Below, one piece after another: positions 7,468 through 16,074 of a DNA stretch of 64,000 bases; within the stretch, counting starts at the first letter, position 1, and the number at the start of each line of letters is the position of its first letter. The notes under the pieces were generated by a model. The model was not told the DNA's origin. It did not search any database and was given only the letters and a program-made list of their open reading frames with translations. A program made the position numbers and the translations under genes. This stretch comes from Spirochaetes bacterium ADurb.Bin218 (lineage in GTDB: Bacteria; Spirochaetota; UBA4802; UBA5550), in contig MWCI01000001.1 of assembly GCA_002069965.1 (NCBI GenBank), positions 1 through 64,000 of the forward strand, written 5' to 3'.

Positions 7468-9216
7468 ATGCCATTGAGTGAAGTGATTTTAGCCAAAATT
7501 TCTGAATGGACAAATCCTCCCTATGAAGAGGATTGCATAAATGAGATAAAGGAATTGCTAAGTCAAAATAACGAGAAAGAGCTCAATGAACGCTTTGCTG
7601 TAGAGCTTGAGTTTGGCACAGGTGGTTTGCGTGGTATTATCCGCAATGGCACTAATGGCATGAACAAATACGTTGTTGCAAGAGCAACTCAAGGATTGGC
7701 AAATTATGTTCTGGCCTCAGGTGAGTCAGATCCAAAGGCTGTCATTGCCTATGATTCAAGACTCTATTCAAAAGAATTTGCCATGGAAGCAGCTGCTGTT
7801 TTAGCCTCTAATGGAATAAAGACATATATCTTCAGTGAGATGAGACCAACTCCAGAGTTAAGCTATGCTGTGCGTAAACTTGGATGTGTGACAGGTATTG
7901 TAATTACAGCAAGTCATAATCCAAAGGAATATAATGGATATAAGGTTTACTGGAAGGACGGCGGTCAGATTGTTCCCCCTCATGATGAAAACATAATAAG
8001 GGAAGTCCGGAAGGTGGAAAAGATTACTGATGTTAAAAAGTCAAGTTTTGAGAGCAATTTAAAAAATGGTATGATTCAGTGGATTGATTCAGCAATAGAT
8101 GAGCCATATATTAAAGAAATACTTTCCCTTGTAATTTTGCCAGAGGAGATCAAAAAAAGCAATGTTAAGATTGTTTTTACCCCAATTCATGGAACAGGGG
8201 GGACAATAATACCAAAGGTGCTTTCAAGTCTTGGTTTTTCTGATATAATTTATGTCCAGGAGCAGATGAAGGGAGATCCATATTTCTCAACAGTGAGAAA
8301 ACCAAATCCAGAGGAGCGAGATGCCCTTGATATGGGTATAAGCTATGCTCAAAAACACGGAGCAGATATTGTTATAGCAACTGATCCTGATGCTGATAGA
8401 ATGGGTATTGCAATAAGAGACAAAGAGGGCAATTTTAAAGTTATATCAGGTAATCATATTGGAGCAATAATTGAATACTACGTCCTCTCAATGAAAAAAG
8501 AAAAGGGCATATTGCCTTCAAATGGAGCTGTTGTAAAAACAATAGTTACAACTGATTTGCAGGATGCAATTGCAGAGTCTTTTTCTATGAAGGTTTTCAA
8601 TGTCCTTACAGGATTTAAGTATATTGGAGAAAAGATCAGAGAATTTGAAGAAACTGGGGATTATACCTATGTTTTTGGAGGAGAGGAAAGCTACGGCTAT
8701 CTCATGGGAACCTATGCCAGAGATAAAGATGCAGTGGCTGCAACAGTTGCAATAGCAGAATGCTGTGCCTATCTTAAAAATAGAGGCAAAACCTTAGTAG
8801 ATTACCTGAATGAGATTTTTCAGAAATATGGGTACTATGATGATCGCAATGTGTCAATTGATGCTGAGGGTTTAAAAGGAGCAGAGGTTATTGCAGAGGT
8901 AATGAAAAATTTGAGAGCATCTTCTCCAGAAAAGATATCTGGACTGAAAGTTGTTAAGGTTATTGATTATAAAAATGATACTGTCCATGATGCTCCTGGC
9001 AGTTCAAAGGCTTTGCCAAAATCAAATGTTATTAAGTATATACTGGAAGATCACTCCACTGTGACAGTTAGGCCATCTGGAACTGAACCAAAGATTAAGT
9101 TCTATTTTTCTGCCAGAGGCAAAGACATGAAAGAGACTGACTTTAGGCTAACAAGTCTAATCAATGGCTTTATCCCTGAAATAAAGGATTTTATTTCAAA
9201 GAGAATTAATGAGTAA
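7468..9216 (+). CDS. Phosphohexomutase (phosphoglucomutase/phosphomannomutase)
   Basis: This 582-aa alpha-D-phosphohexomutase interconverts hexose-1-P and hexose-6-P. All four family signatures are present: TASHNPKEYNGYK, whose Ser is the phosphorylated residue; the Mg-binding loop ATDPDADRMGIA; the sugar-binding loop FGGEESYGYL; and the phosphate-binding loop RPSGTEPKIKFYF near the C-terminus. Length and layout match the PgcA/PGM2-type subgroup rather than the shorter AlgC or GlmM. It is translationally linked to the isomerase upstream and followed by a strong hairpin. The preferred sugar cannot be told from sequence alone. Confidence 0.9.
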   Translation: MPLSEVILAKISEWTNPPYEEDCINEIKELLSQNNEKELNERFAVELEFGTGGLRGIIRNGTNGMNKYVVARATQGLANYVLASGESDPKAVIAYDSRLYSKEFAMEAAAVLASNGIKTYIFSEMRPTPELSYAVRKLGCVTGIVITASHNPKEYNGYKVYWKDGGQIVPPHDENIIREVRKVEKITDVKKSSFESNLKNGMIQWIDSAIDEPYIKEILSLVILPEEIKKSNVKIVFTPIHGTGGTIIPKVLSSLGFSDIIYVQEQMKGDPYFSTVRKPNPEERDALDMGISYAQKHGADIVIATDPDADRMGIAIRDKEGNFKVISGNHIGAIIEYYVLSMKKEKGILPSNGAVVKTIVTTDLQDAIAESFSMKVFNVLTGFKYIGEKIREFEETGDYTYVFGGEESYGYLMGTYARDKDAVAATVAIAECCAYLKNRGKTLVDYLNEIFQKYGYYDDRNVSIDAEGLKGAEVIAEVMKNLRASSPEKISGLKVVKVIDYKNDTVHDAPGSSKALPKSNVIKYILEDHSTVTVRPSGTEPKIKFYFSARGKDMKETDFRLTSLINGFIPEIKDFISKRINE

Positions 9217-9226
9217 AAGATAACCT

Positions 9227-9275
9227 TTAAGAGGCTTTTCAAAAATAAAATTTTTGATATAGCCTCTTAATTTGA
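9227..9275. terminator. Bidirectional terminator between convergent genes
   Basis: TTAAGAGGCT (9227-9236) pairs with AGCCTCTTAA (9261-9270), and inside it TCAAAAAT pairs with ATTTTTGA, giving a long two-part stem. It lies between the ends of the mutase gene (plus) and the HDOD gene (minus) and can serve both. Confidence 0.8.
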
Positions 9276-9286
9276 ATTTTATATTT

Positions 9287-10768
9287 TTAAACTACGGAAG
9301 AGGCGCTGTATTTTTCTTGTAACTCGTTATGGAAATTTTCGAATATAGATTTGTTTTGTAGATTAAATTTTTGCAAAAGGCTGTCTTCAATAAACATAAA
9401 ATCAAATTTTTTTTCTTCGATTAATGTCATGCAATTTGCAATATAAATGCTTTCTGTAATCTCTTTGTATTTTAATTCTTTATTCACAGGGCAATGATGA
9501 TGGGCTATTGCCTCTGATATATATTCTGGGAAATTCCATTTTTCTGCTATAAGCCTGCCAATAGCCCCATGACTTAGTCCAATTGCAACTTCTTCTAAAG
9601 CAGTGGAAGTTCTCATCTGTCTCATTGATGTGATGGTTTCTATTCTCTCTGCAAGATCTTTATTGATGGATAAAAGAACTATTTTGCCAAGGTCATGGAG
9701 GAGTCCTGCAAGGAAAATTTTTTCCCCTAAATTTTTCAGGCCTGAGTTCAAAGCTATGTCACGGGCATAAAAGGCGGTTTTGTTACAGTGGTCCCATATA
9801 TCTTTAAATGAGCTAAATTTATCATCCATTATTTTTTTTGCAGTAGCTGCAATTAGTATGGAATTTAGATTTTTTAATCCTATTATTTTGAGAGCTTCTT
9901 TGATGTTATCTATTTGCTTCGGAGGCATAAAAAGAGCTGAATTTGCCAGCTTTAAAACAGAAGCAGAGAGGGCTGGATCAAAAGATATTTTGGCAGATAT
10001 AGCAGAGAGAGTGACATCCCTGTTTTTGCACATTTCTTGAATTTCAAAGACATGTTCAGGGAATGTGGGCAATTCTGTTATTTCTGCAATAATTTTCTCT
10101 TTGATCTCTGTTTCAATTTCTTTTGGAGTAGGAGTTATAGGTATTTTGAAATAACTTTGAGTAGAAGTACCATCAGATTTTATTTTAAAATAAGATTCAT
10201 TGAGCCCAGAATTTTTCAAAAAGAGTATGGTAAGAGGAATTCCTAATCCTTCACCTTCTGAGTCATCAGCAATATTTAAGTAGATCTCGGAAAAATCATT
10301 GAACTGTTTTGCCTGGTTAATCCTGTGATTTATCCTCTCTTCTTCTATTGGTAACAGTGGAGTATTATTTTTTACATTTATAATTATGCCATCATCTTTT
10401 TTCCATAGATTTAGTTCAACCCTAAAGCCCTCTTCTTTTAGAATCTCTGGGAGTTTATTAGAATTTTCAATGAGGAAATCTTTAAAGTCTGCAATTGCCT
10501 GCTCATAGTGTTGCGGATCTTCTATGTTGAGTTTTTTTTGTTTAAAATAAACACGTTTTGAATTAGCCTTTACTGCATTTACTATCAACTCCCTGGTTAT
10601 GTTTTCAACCACGCCTTCCAGATACATGAGATCAATATTGGAAAGAACTTTGGTAAATACGGAATTAATAAATTTTGTAATTTCTTTATTATTATAGTGG
10701 AATGAAAGCCTTACCTTCTCACCCTGAAGTATTTGAGATGATATTATTGATGTTTTTTGAGTTGTCAT
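9287..10768 (-). CDS. HDOD signalling protein with N-terminal histidine-kinase-like ATPase domain
   Basis: Residues about 40-215 look like a GHKL-type ATPase fold: an N-box-like ENITRELIVNAVKANSK, a D-x-G-like stretch KKDDGIIINVKNN, and a glycine-rich EGEGLGIPLTILFLKNSG. Residues about 225-440 are an HDOD domain: LPTFPEHVFEIQEMCKN, DPALSASVLKLANSALF, and an HD-like AGLLHDLGKIVLL. HDOD proteins act as non-enzymatic signalling platforms. No histidine phosphoacceptor domain is present, so autophosphorylation in cis is not expected. It is a single gene on the minus strand, opposite the GNAT gene. No clear Shine-Dalgarno sits before the chosen ATG. Confidence 0.8.
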   Translation of the reverse strand: MTTQKTSIISSQILQGEKVRLSFHYNNKEITKFINSVFTKVLSNIDLMYLEGVVENITRELIVNAVKANSKRVYFKQKKLNIEDPQHYEQAIADFKDFLIENSNKLPEILKEEGFRVELNLWKKDDGIIINVKNNTPLLPIEEERINHRINQAKQFNDFSEIYLNIADDSEGEGLGIPLTILFLKNSGLNESYFKIKSDGTSTQSYFKIPITPTPKEIETEIKEKIIAEITELPTFPEHVFEIQEMCKNRDVTLSAISAKISFDPALSASVLKLANSALFMPPKQIDNIKEALKIIGLKNLNSILIAATAKKIMDDKFSSFKDIWDHCNKTAFYARDIALNSGLKNLGEKIFLAGLLHDLGKIVLLSINKDLAERIETITSMRQMRTSTALEEVAIGLSHGAIGRLIAEKWNFPEYISEAIAHHHCPVNKELKYKEITESIYIANCMTLIEEKKFDFMFIEDSLLQKFNLQNKSIFENFHNELQEKYSASSVV

Positions 10769-10950
10769 AATTTTTACATCTATTTCTGTTTATAGAATAA
10801 AAATATTATACATAATATAAAATAAGAGTCAAGGGAAAATTTGTCATTTGAATAAAAAATGTTAATAAAATTGATAAAAGCATTGTAAAAAATAGCTCTC
10901 TTCTTAGAGATTTTAATCTGAATTTCTTTGGAGACAGTTAGGGGGAAACT

Positions 10951-11499
10951 ATGATTATAAGGGATGCCACTGAAGGTGACATAAAAGAAATTTTAGACAT
11001 CTACTCATATTATATAAAAAATACAGCCATAACCTTTGAAACTGAAATACCATCAATGGAAGTCTTTTGTCAGAGGTTTCATCTCATTTCTTCTGTATAT
11101 CCATGGTTTGTAGCTTTCTCTGATAATGATTTAGTAGGTTATTCCTATGCTTGCAGTCATAGGGAAAGGCAGGCCTTTAGATGGTCAGTTGATTGTGCTG
11201 TTTATGTTCACAAGGATTTTATAGGTCAAGGAATAGGGACTCAGCTTTATCAGAGGCTTATGCCAGAGATAAAAAATCTTGGATATTATAATGCCTTTGC
11301 ACTAATAGCTCTACCCAATGAAAAAAGTGTTGCACTGCATGAATCTTTTGGTTTTGAAATGGTTGGCATAACAAAATCTGCAGGCTACAAGCTTGGCATG
11401 TGGCACGATGTTGGTTACTGGCAGTTGAAACTCCGCCAGTATGATTCAAATCCAGAGGAACCAGCAATCTATAAAAGTAATAGAGCTGCCTCTGGATAA
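10951..11499 (+). CDS. GNAT acetyltransferase, phosphinothricin/methionine-sulfoximine type
   Basis: This 182-aa protein starts IRDATEGDIKEILDIY and contains a TAITFETEIPS segment and the acetyl-CoA loop QGIGTQLYQRL, then NEKSVALHESFGFEMVG and the GYKLGMWHDVGYWQL ending typical of the Pat/YncA (MddA) branch. These enzymes N-acetylate methionine sulfoximine, phosphinothricin or related amino acids. The true substrate is unknown. ATG 10951 is preceded by AGGGGG. It stands alone, with the His-rich gene ending just downstream on the other strand. Confidence 0.85.
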   Translation: MIIRDATEGDIKEILDIYSYYIKNTAITFETEIPSMEVFCQRFHLISSVYPWFVAFSDNDLVGYSYACSHRERQAFRWSVDCAVYVHKDFIGQGIGTQLYQRLMPEIKNLGYYNAFALIALPNEKSVALHESFGFEMVGITKSAGYKLGMWHDVGYWQLKLRQYDSNPEEPAIYKSNRAASG

Positions 11500-11530
11500 A
11501 ATTTTGATTAAGTCATCTTTTGATGTCAAT

Positions 11531-11788
11531 TTAATGATTATGGTCATGTTTTTCGTTTTCATGTGATGGATGCCAGTGCTCATGGCTTCCATGTTCTCCG
11601 TCGTGATTATGGCTGTGGTTAGCCTCATTATCATGGGAGTGAGGATGTTTATGCTCGTGCTCATGCTCATGAGAGTGAATATGCTCATGTTTATGAGTAT
11701 GCTTTACTCCATTATGTTCGTGTTCATGTTCATGCTCGTGTTTATGTTCATGATTATGAAGATGTTTGTGTTCATGGTCACCTTTCAT
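11531..11788 (-). CDS. Histidine-rich small protein (34 His in 85 residues), probable metal binder
   Basis: The protein is almost entirely HE/HK/HS dipeptide repeats: by hand count 34 of 85 residues are His, with no Cys. It has no signal peptide, so it would be cytosolic. A perfect AAGGAGG lies 7 bases before ATG 11788, which argues that it is a true gene and not chance repeat DNA. Such proteins generally buffer nickel, zinc or copper (compare Hpn or the His-rich tails of HypB and ZIP proteins), but this one matches no named family I know. The palindrome GAATATATATTC (11833-11844) sits in its upstream region and could be an operator. Confidence 0.75.
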   Translation of the reverse strand: MKGDHEHKHLHNHEHKHEHEHEHEHNGVKHTHKHEHIHSHEHEHEHKHPHSHDNEANHSHNHDGEHGSHEHWHPSHENEKHDHNH

Positions 11789-11948
11789 AACGTGCCTCCT
11801 TATTTTATTAAGATATAAATTACTTATATTATGAATATATATTCTAAAAAAGATACAAAAAAATAAAATTTTATTTTTCAGGGTGGCTTTGTAAGTGTTC
11901 TTTTGTTATATTTAATTTAAAATTTTCATAAATTCCGATAATTTTGAT

Positions 11949-12422
11949 ATGGAAAAGAAAAATCTATTTTTATTCTCTATAAATGAGCAAAAGTATGCTA
12001 TTGATCTTTTTGCAGTGGATAAGGTTATACCTGCAGTGGAGATTATACATACTCCTGATGACAACGAGGTATTTCTTGGCATCATTAATGTTTATGGTAA
12101 ACTCATTCCTGTGGTAAATATAAGGCATCTCCTCAATATACCCTTTAAGCCTATTGATATTGATGATTTTATTGTGATAGTTAACCGTCCCTTTTTGTCT
12201 TCTTTTATAGTGGATAAGGTTCATGATGTAATTTTACTTTCTGAGGAGGAGGTAGTGAATTCCTCTGATATCCATTGTGATTTAAAAAGCATAGAGGGCT
12301 TTGTTAAAATTGATGGGGAGGTTATTTTTATTCATGATATTGGGAAAATAATTTCCAGTGCTAATATTGAGCCAGAAAAAATTAATGAGAGGTGTGTTGC
12401 TCTTGAAGCAGATGAGAGATAA
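11949..12422 (+). CDS. cheW: CheW-like coupling protein (first of two)
   Basis: This 157-aa protein consists of a single CheW/SH3-like domain: LFLFSINEQKYAIDLFAV, then VFLGIINVYGKLIPVVNIR, the classic G-x-I-N-x-x-G-x-x-x-P-V core, and FIVDKVHDVILL. It links receptor to CheA at the membrane array. No strong Shine-Dalgarno is visible before ATG 11949. It opens the chemosensory operon, and its stop overlaps the cheR start by 11 bases. A second CheW follows cheR, an order shared with Wsp-type systems. Confidence 0.9.
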   Translation: MEKKNLFLFSINEQKYAIDLFAVDKVIPAVEIIHTPDDNEVFLGIINVYGKLIPVVNIRHLLNIPFKPIDIDDFIVIVNRPFLSSFIVDKVHDVILLSEEEVVNSSDIHCDLKSIEGFVKIDGEVIFIHDIGKIISSANIEPEKINERCVALEADER

Positions 12423-13878
12423 TCTGGCAGAGATCTCCAGAAAAATTGAGGAAAACTTAGGTATACATTTTCCTCAACAAAAATTTCAGGAACTTGAAAG
12501 AGGTATAATTCAGGCTGCCAGAGAAAATCATAGTGACATAGAGCTATTTGCTAAAAAAATTTTGAACTGGCGCATGACAGATGATGAGATTGACAGCATC
12601 GCAAAATTTTTGACTATTGGAGAAACCTATTTTTTCAGGGAATTGAATTCCTTTAATTTTTTTGAAAAGATAATTTTGCCAGATATACTGAAAAAGAAAG
12701 CTAACTCAAACAGGGAAATTAGAATATGGAGTGCTGCCTGCTCTACAGGTGAGGAGGTATATACAATTGCCATTATTCTTAAAAGAGCTATACCAGATAT
12801 TCACCTGTGGAAGATAAAGCTCATTGCAACTGATATAAATAGAGATTTTCTACAAAAGGCAGAAACAGGGATATATAGAGAGTGGTCTTTCAGGGATGTG
12901 GGGGATGATATTAAAGCAGAATATTTTGAAAAAAAAGATGGATTTTATAAAATAAAAGATGAATTCAGGAGTATGGTTAATTTTTTATATTTAAATTTAA
13001 CTGAAGATAAATATCCCTCCTTTTCAGGGGATATCCATTCCATGGATGTTATCTTTTGCAGAAATGTCTTGATCTATTTTTCTCCAGAAAAAATTAAATA
13101 TGTAGCATCAAGACTTTATGAAACTTTAAATGATGGGGGATATTTAATTACAGGTCAAACAGAGCTTTCTGATATATACTTCAAAGATTTTAATGCAGTA
13201 TCACATTTCAATGCAATTGTATATAAAAAAGATGCCTATAGAAATATTGAGAAGAATGAAAAAATTGCTATTGTAGATAAAAAAAATGAACTCAAAAGTA
13301 AAAAGCCCCATCCCACTGTTAAGCGATTTAAAGCTGAAGATTCAGTGCAAAGAGCTTTAAAAAAAGAAAAAAAATCACTGGATACAAAGAGCGATGAGAT
13401 TTATAATATCGATAACATCATTGCAATATATAAAGAGGGCAAATATGAAGAAGCCTTAAAGGCTCTGCTTGATTATAGCAGGATTAACAGAAATCCAAGA
13501 GTTTTTGCTCTTATAGCAGAGATCTATGCAAATCATGGGAATTTTGCATCTGCACAGAAATACTGTCTTGATGCAATTTCCATGGATGAGTTTAATCCTC
13601 AGTATCATTATTTACTTGGGACCATTTATAAAGAAGAAGCTAAATATGATGAGGCATTTAATGCCTTACGGAGAGCTATTTATCTTGATAAAGACTTTAT
13701 CATGGCCTATTATATGCTTGGAATTATCAATTTAACAAAAGGTAATTCTCAAGAAGCAAAAAAAAATTTTTTAACAGCCCTTGAGCTTGTTGCCAGATTA
13801 AAAAGTGATGAGATTATTCCCTATTCGGATGGAATACCTGCAGGTAAAATGGCAGAGATGATTTCATCCATCTCGTAA
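12412..13878 (+). CDS. cheR: CheR receptor methyltransferase with C-terminal TPR domain
   Basis: CheR transfers methyl groups from SAM to receptor glutamates. The 488-aa form starting at ATG 12412 has the N-terminal helical domain, the SAM-binding core (IRIWSAACSTGEEVYTIAI, LIATDINRDFLQKA, DVIFCRNVLIYFSPE, GGYLITGQTE) to about residue 275, a Lys-rich linker, and a TPR array from about residue 330 to 470 (YEEALKALLDY, YAEAFN-like pattern YDEAFNALRRA). TPR-tagged CheR is typical of WspC and FrzF. An in-frame ATG at 12385 is an alternative start. The overlap with cheW suggests translational coupling. Confidence 0.9.
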   Translation: MRDNLAEISRKIEENLGIHFPQQKFQELERGIIQAARENHSDIELFAKKILNWRMTDDEIDSIAKFLTIGETYFFRELNSFNFFEKIILPDILKKKANSNREIRIWSAACSTGEEVYTIAIILKRAIPDIHLWKIKLIATDINRDFLQKAETGIYREWSFRDVGDDIKAEYFEKKDGFYKIKDEFRSMVNFLYLNLTEDKYPSFSGDIHSMDVIFCRNVLIYFSPEKIKYVASRLYETLNDGGYLITGQTELSDIYFKDFNAVSHFNAIVYKKDAYRNIEKNEKIAIVDKKNELKSKKPHPTVKRFKAEDSVQRALKKEKKSLDTKSDEIYNIDNIIAIYKEGKYEEALKALLDYSRINRNPRVFALIAEIYANHGNFASAQKYCLDAISMDEFNPQYHYLLGTIYKEEAKYDEAFNALRRAIYLDKDFIMAYYMLGIINLTKGNSQEAKKNFLTALELVARLKSDEIIPYSDGIPAGKMAEMISSIS

Positions 13879-13890
13879 AGAGGAGAAGCT

Positions 13891-14415
13891 ATGATTGTTA
13901 ATGATACAGAAAAATTTGAAATTCTCAGGAAAAGATCGAAAAAATATGCCATTGCCCCTGAGGTGGAAAGTGATGAAGCTTTCAGTGAATTTTTGGAATT
14001 TTTTTTAAATGGCGAGAGATATGCTGTAGAAAATATATATGTCAAAGAAGTTTATCCTGTAAAAAATTTCACCAGGATTCCATGTACACCTCAATTTATA
14101 CTTGGAGTTGTAAACATAAGAGGTGATCTTATCTCTGTAACAGATATAAGAACCTTTTTGAATTTAAAGCCGGGAATAATTACAGACTCAAGCAAGATTA
14201 TAATTCTTTCAGGTAAGAATATGGAATTTGCCATAGTGGTAGATGATGTTGCAGGAATATCCAAAATATTTTTAAAAACTATAGATACCTTTATGACTGG
14301 TTTTTCAGAAGTAACTGAAAATTTTATTAAGGGAGTCACTCCAGAAAGGCTTATAATTCTTGATGGGGAAAAACTTCTGACAGATAAAAGGCTTATTGTT
14401 AATGATACTTTGTAG
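13891..14415 (+). CDS. cheW: CheW-like coupling protein (second)
   Basis: This 174-aa protein has an N-terminal extension of about 35 residues before the CheW domain ([52 protein letters not shown]). It follows cheR by 12 bases, with GAGGAG before the ATG, and precedes the receptor gene. It corresponds by position to WspD. Having two different CheW genes flanking cheR suggests one serves the kinase and the other the receptor/methylation side, but that is inference. Confidence 0.9.
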   Translation: MIVNDTEKFEILRKRSKKYAIAPEVESDEAFSEFLEFFLNGERYAVENIYVKEVYPVKNFTRIPCTPQFILGVVNIRGDLISVTDIRTFLNLKPGIITDSSKIIILSGKNMEFAIVVDDVAGISKIFLKTIDTFMTGFSEVTENFIKGVTPERLIILDGEKLLTDKRLIVNDTL

Positions 14416-14432
14416 ATTTCAGGAGATTAGAT

Positions 14433-16067
14433 ATGCTAAAGAAGATGAAAATTAGATTTAAGCTCATTGCAGGATTTTCAATTATCATTGTTATGATGAT
14501 TGCCATAGTAATAATTTCTATTAGTTCTTTTAATGAGAACCTTTATCACTTAGATAGAATAGTAAATCTAAATAATGTTCGTGAATCGCTTTCTTATAAA
14601 ATTCAATATGATGAAGAAAAAATTTACAGCACCCTGCAGAGACTCATATACAGAAAAATAAATAAGGGGGAGGAGTATTTTCAGCTATTAAGTGAAGTTA
14701 AAGATTCAATAAAGAAATATGGTGAAAATATCGAAAAGATTAAAAACCTGACCCCATCTGATAATATTGCTGGAGTAAGGCTTATAGGCAATATTGAATA
14801 TAATGGGGACAAGATTTTCTCTTTTTATCAGAAATCCCTTCAATCCCTGGAACTGGGAAAATTTGATGAGGCCCTTGAAATTCTTAAGAATGCAGAGCCT
14901 CTCAGAAAGGAATTGTTAAGTGATCTATCAAAGCTAATAGATTATAATATAGAGAGAAATACTTTTAGATTCACTGAAGTAACCGAAATAATAAAAAGCA
15001 GTAGATTCATCTTAGTGATATTATCTATATTAGCAATTGTAATTTCTGCAACAATTAGCTTCCTGCTGATTTTATCTATTGTAAAGCCCATATTAAGACT
15101 TTCAGAGGCGTCCAAGAAGATTGCAGAGGGAGATATTACTGTTTCTATTCCAGATGAAAAGCGAGGTGATGAAATAGGGGATCTTATTGAAAGTTTTAAA
15201 CTTATGCTTTACAGCCTGAGAGATCAAATCAATTTAACTATATCTTCAATAAATACCCTGTCAAGTTCTGCATCTCAATCTTCTGCCACAGCAAAAGAGC
15301 TTGCAGCAAGTGCCCAGGAGACCTTATCTGCTGTATCAGAAACTACCACTACAATGGAAGAGGTGCGCCAGACCTCAAAGGTTGTGACTCAGAAGGCAGA
15401 TTCTGTTGCAGAGATTGCAAGTAACTCCATAGAACTTACAGAGATAGGAACAAAGAGTGCTGAGGATTTTTTTGCAACAATGAATGCAATTCGTGAACCG
15501 ATGGATTTTATAGCAAATAGTATTGTTAAACTGAGTGAGCAGAGCCAGACCATAGGTATGATCATATCAACTGTAAACGAGATTTCAAATCAATCAAATC
15601 TTCTGGCAGTGAATGCATCAATTGAGGCAGCAAAGGCTGGTGATTATGGCAAGGGCTTTGCGGTTGTTGCTCAAGAAGTAAGATCCCTTGCTGAGCAATC
15701 AAGAGAGGCTACAGCTCAGATTAGGACGATTTTGGGTGATATACAGAGATCAATAACCTCTGCTGTTATGGCTACAGAGCAGGGTAAAAATGCAGTAGAC
15801 AGCGGGGTTCGTCAGTCAAAAGACGCAAGGGAGAGCTTAAAGGCTATGGCAGAGGGTGTCTCTAACGCCTCTGAGGCTGCTTTGCAGATTCAGATTTCTA
15901 TTAAAGAGCAGTCTATAGGGATTGAACAGGTTGCCATTGCAATGGAGAATATAAAAAAGGCGACAGAGCAAATTGCCGAGAGTGCAAGGCAATCTGATTT
16001 ACTTTCCACAAATTTAAATGAGCTTGGTTCATCTTTAAAAGAATTGGTCTCAAAATTTAAGGTATAA
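14433..16067 (+). CDS. Methyl-accepting chemotaxis protein (WspA-like receptor)
   Basis: The 544-aa inner-membrane receptor has TM1 at about residues 11-30, a periplasmic helical sensor (4-helix-bundle type) to about 185, TM2 at about 190-212, a HAMP linker ([20 protein letters not shown]) and a cytoplasmic signalling domain. Its hairpin tip holds [20 protein letters not shown] and [18 protein letters not shown], the near-invariant CheA/CheW contact region. The cytoplasmic part is flanked by Gln/Glu/Ala-rich helices suitable for methylation. The ligand is unknown. The gene lies between cheW and cheA in the operon, so it is the dedicated receptor of this system. Confidence 0.92.
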   Translation: MLKKMKIRFKLIAGFSIIIVMMIAIVIISISSFNENLYHLDRIVNLNNVRESLSYKIQYDEEKIYSTLQRLIYRKINKGEEYFQLLSEVKDSIKKYGENIEKIKNLTPSDNIAGVRLIGNIEYNGDKIFSFYQKSLQSLELGKFDEALEILKNAEPLRKELLSDLSKLIDYNIERNTFRFTEVTEIIKSSRFILVILSILAIVISATISFLLILSIVKPILRLSEASKKIAEGDITVSIPDEKRGDEIGDLIESFKLMLYSLRDQINLTISSINTLSSSASQSSATAKELAASAQETLSAVSETTTTMEEVRQTSKVVTQKADSVAEIASNSIELTEIGTKSAEDFFATMNAIREPMDFIANSIVKLSEQSQTIGMIISTVNEISNQSNLLAVNASIEAAKAGDYGKGFAVVAQEVRSLAEQSREATAQIRTILGDIQRSITSAVMATEQGKNAVDSGVRQSKDARESLKAMAEGVSNASEAALQIQISIKEQSIGIEQVAIAMENIKKATEQIAESARQSDLLSTNLNELGSSLKELVSKFKV

Positions 16068-16074
16068 GATTTCT

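Noticed and set aside
11570-11818. Plus-strand Met-rich reading frame opposite the His-rich gene
   Set aside because: It is the mirror of His codons (ATG/CAT) and lacks a ribosome binding site; the minus-strand frame has AAGGAGG.
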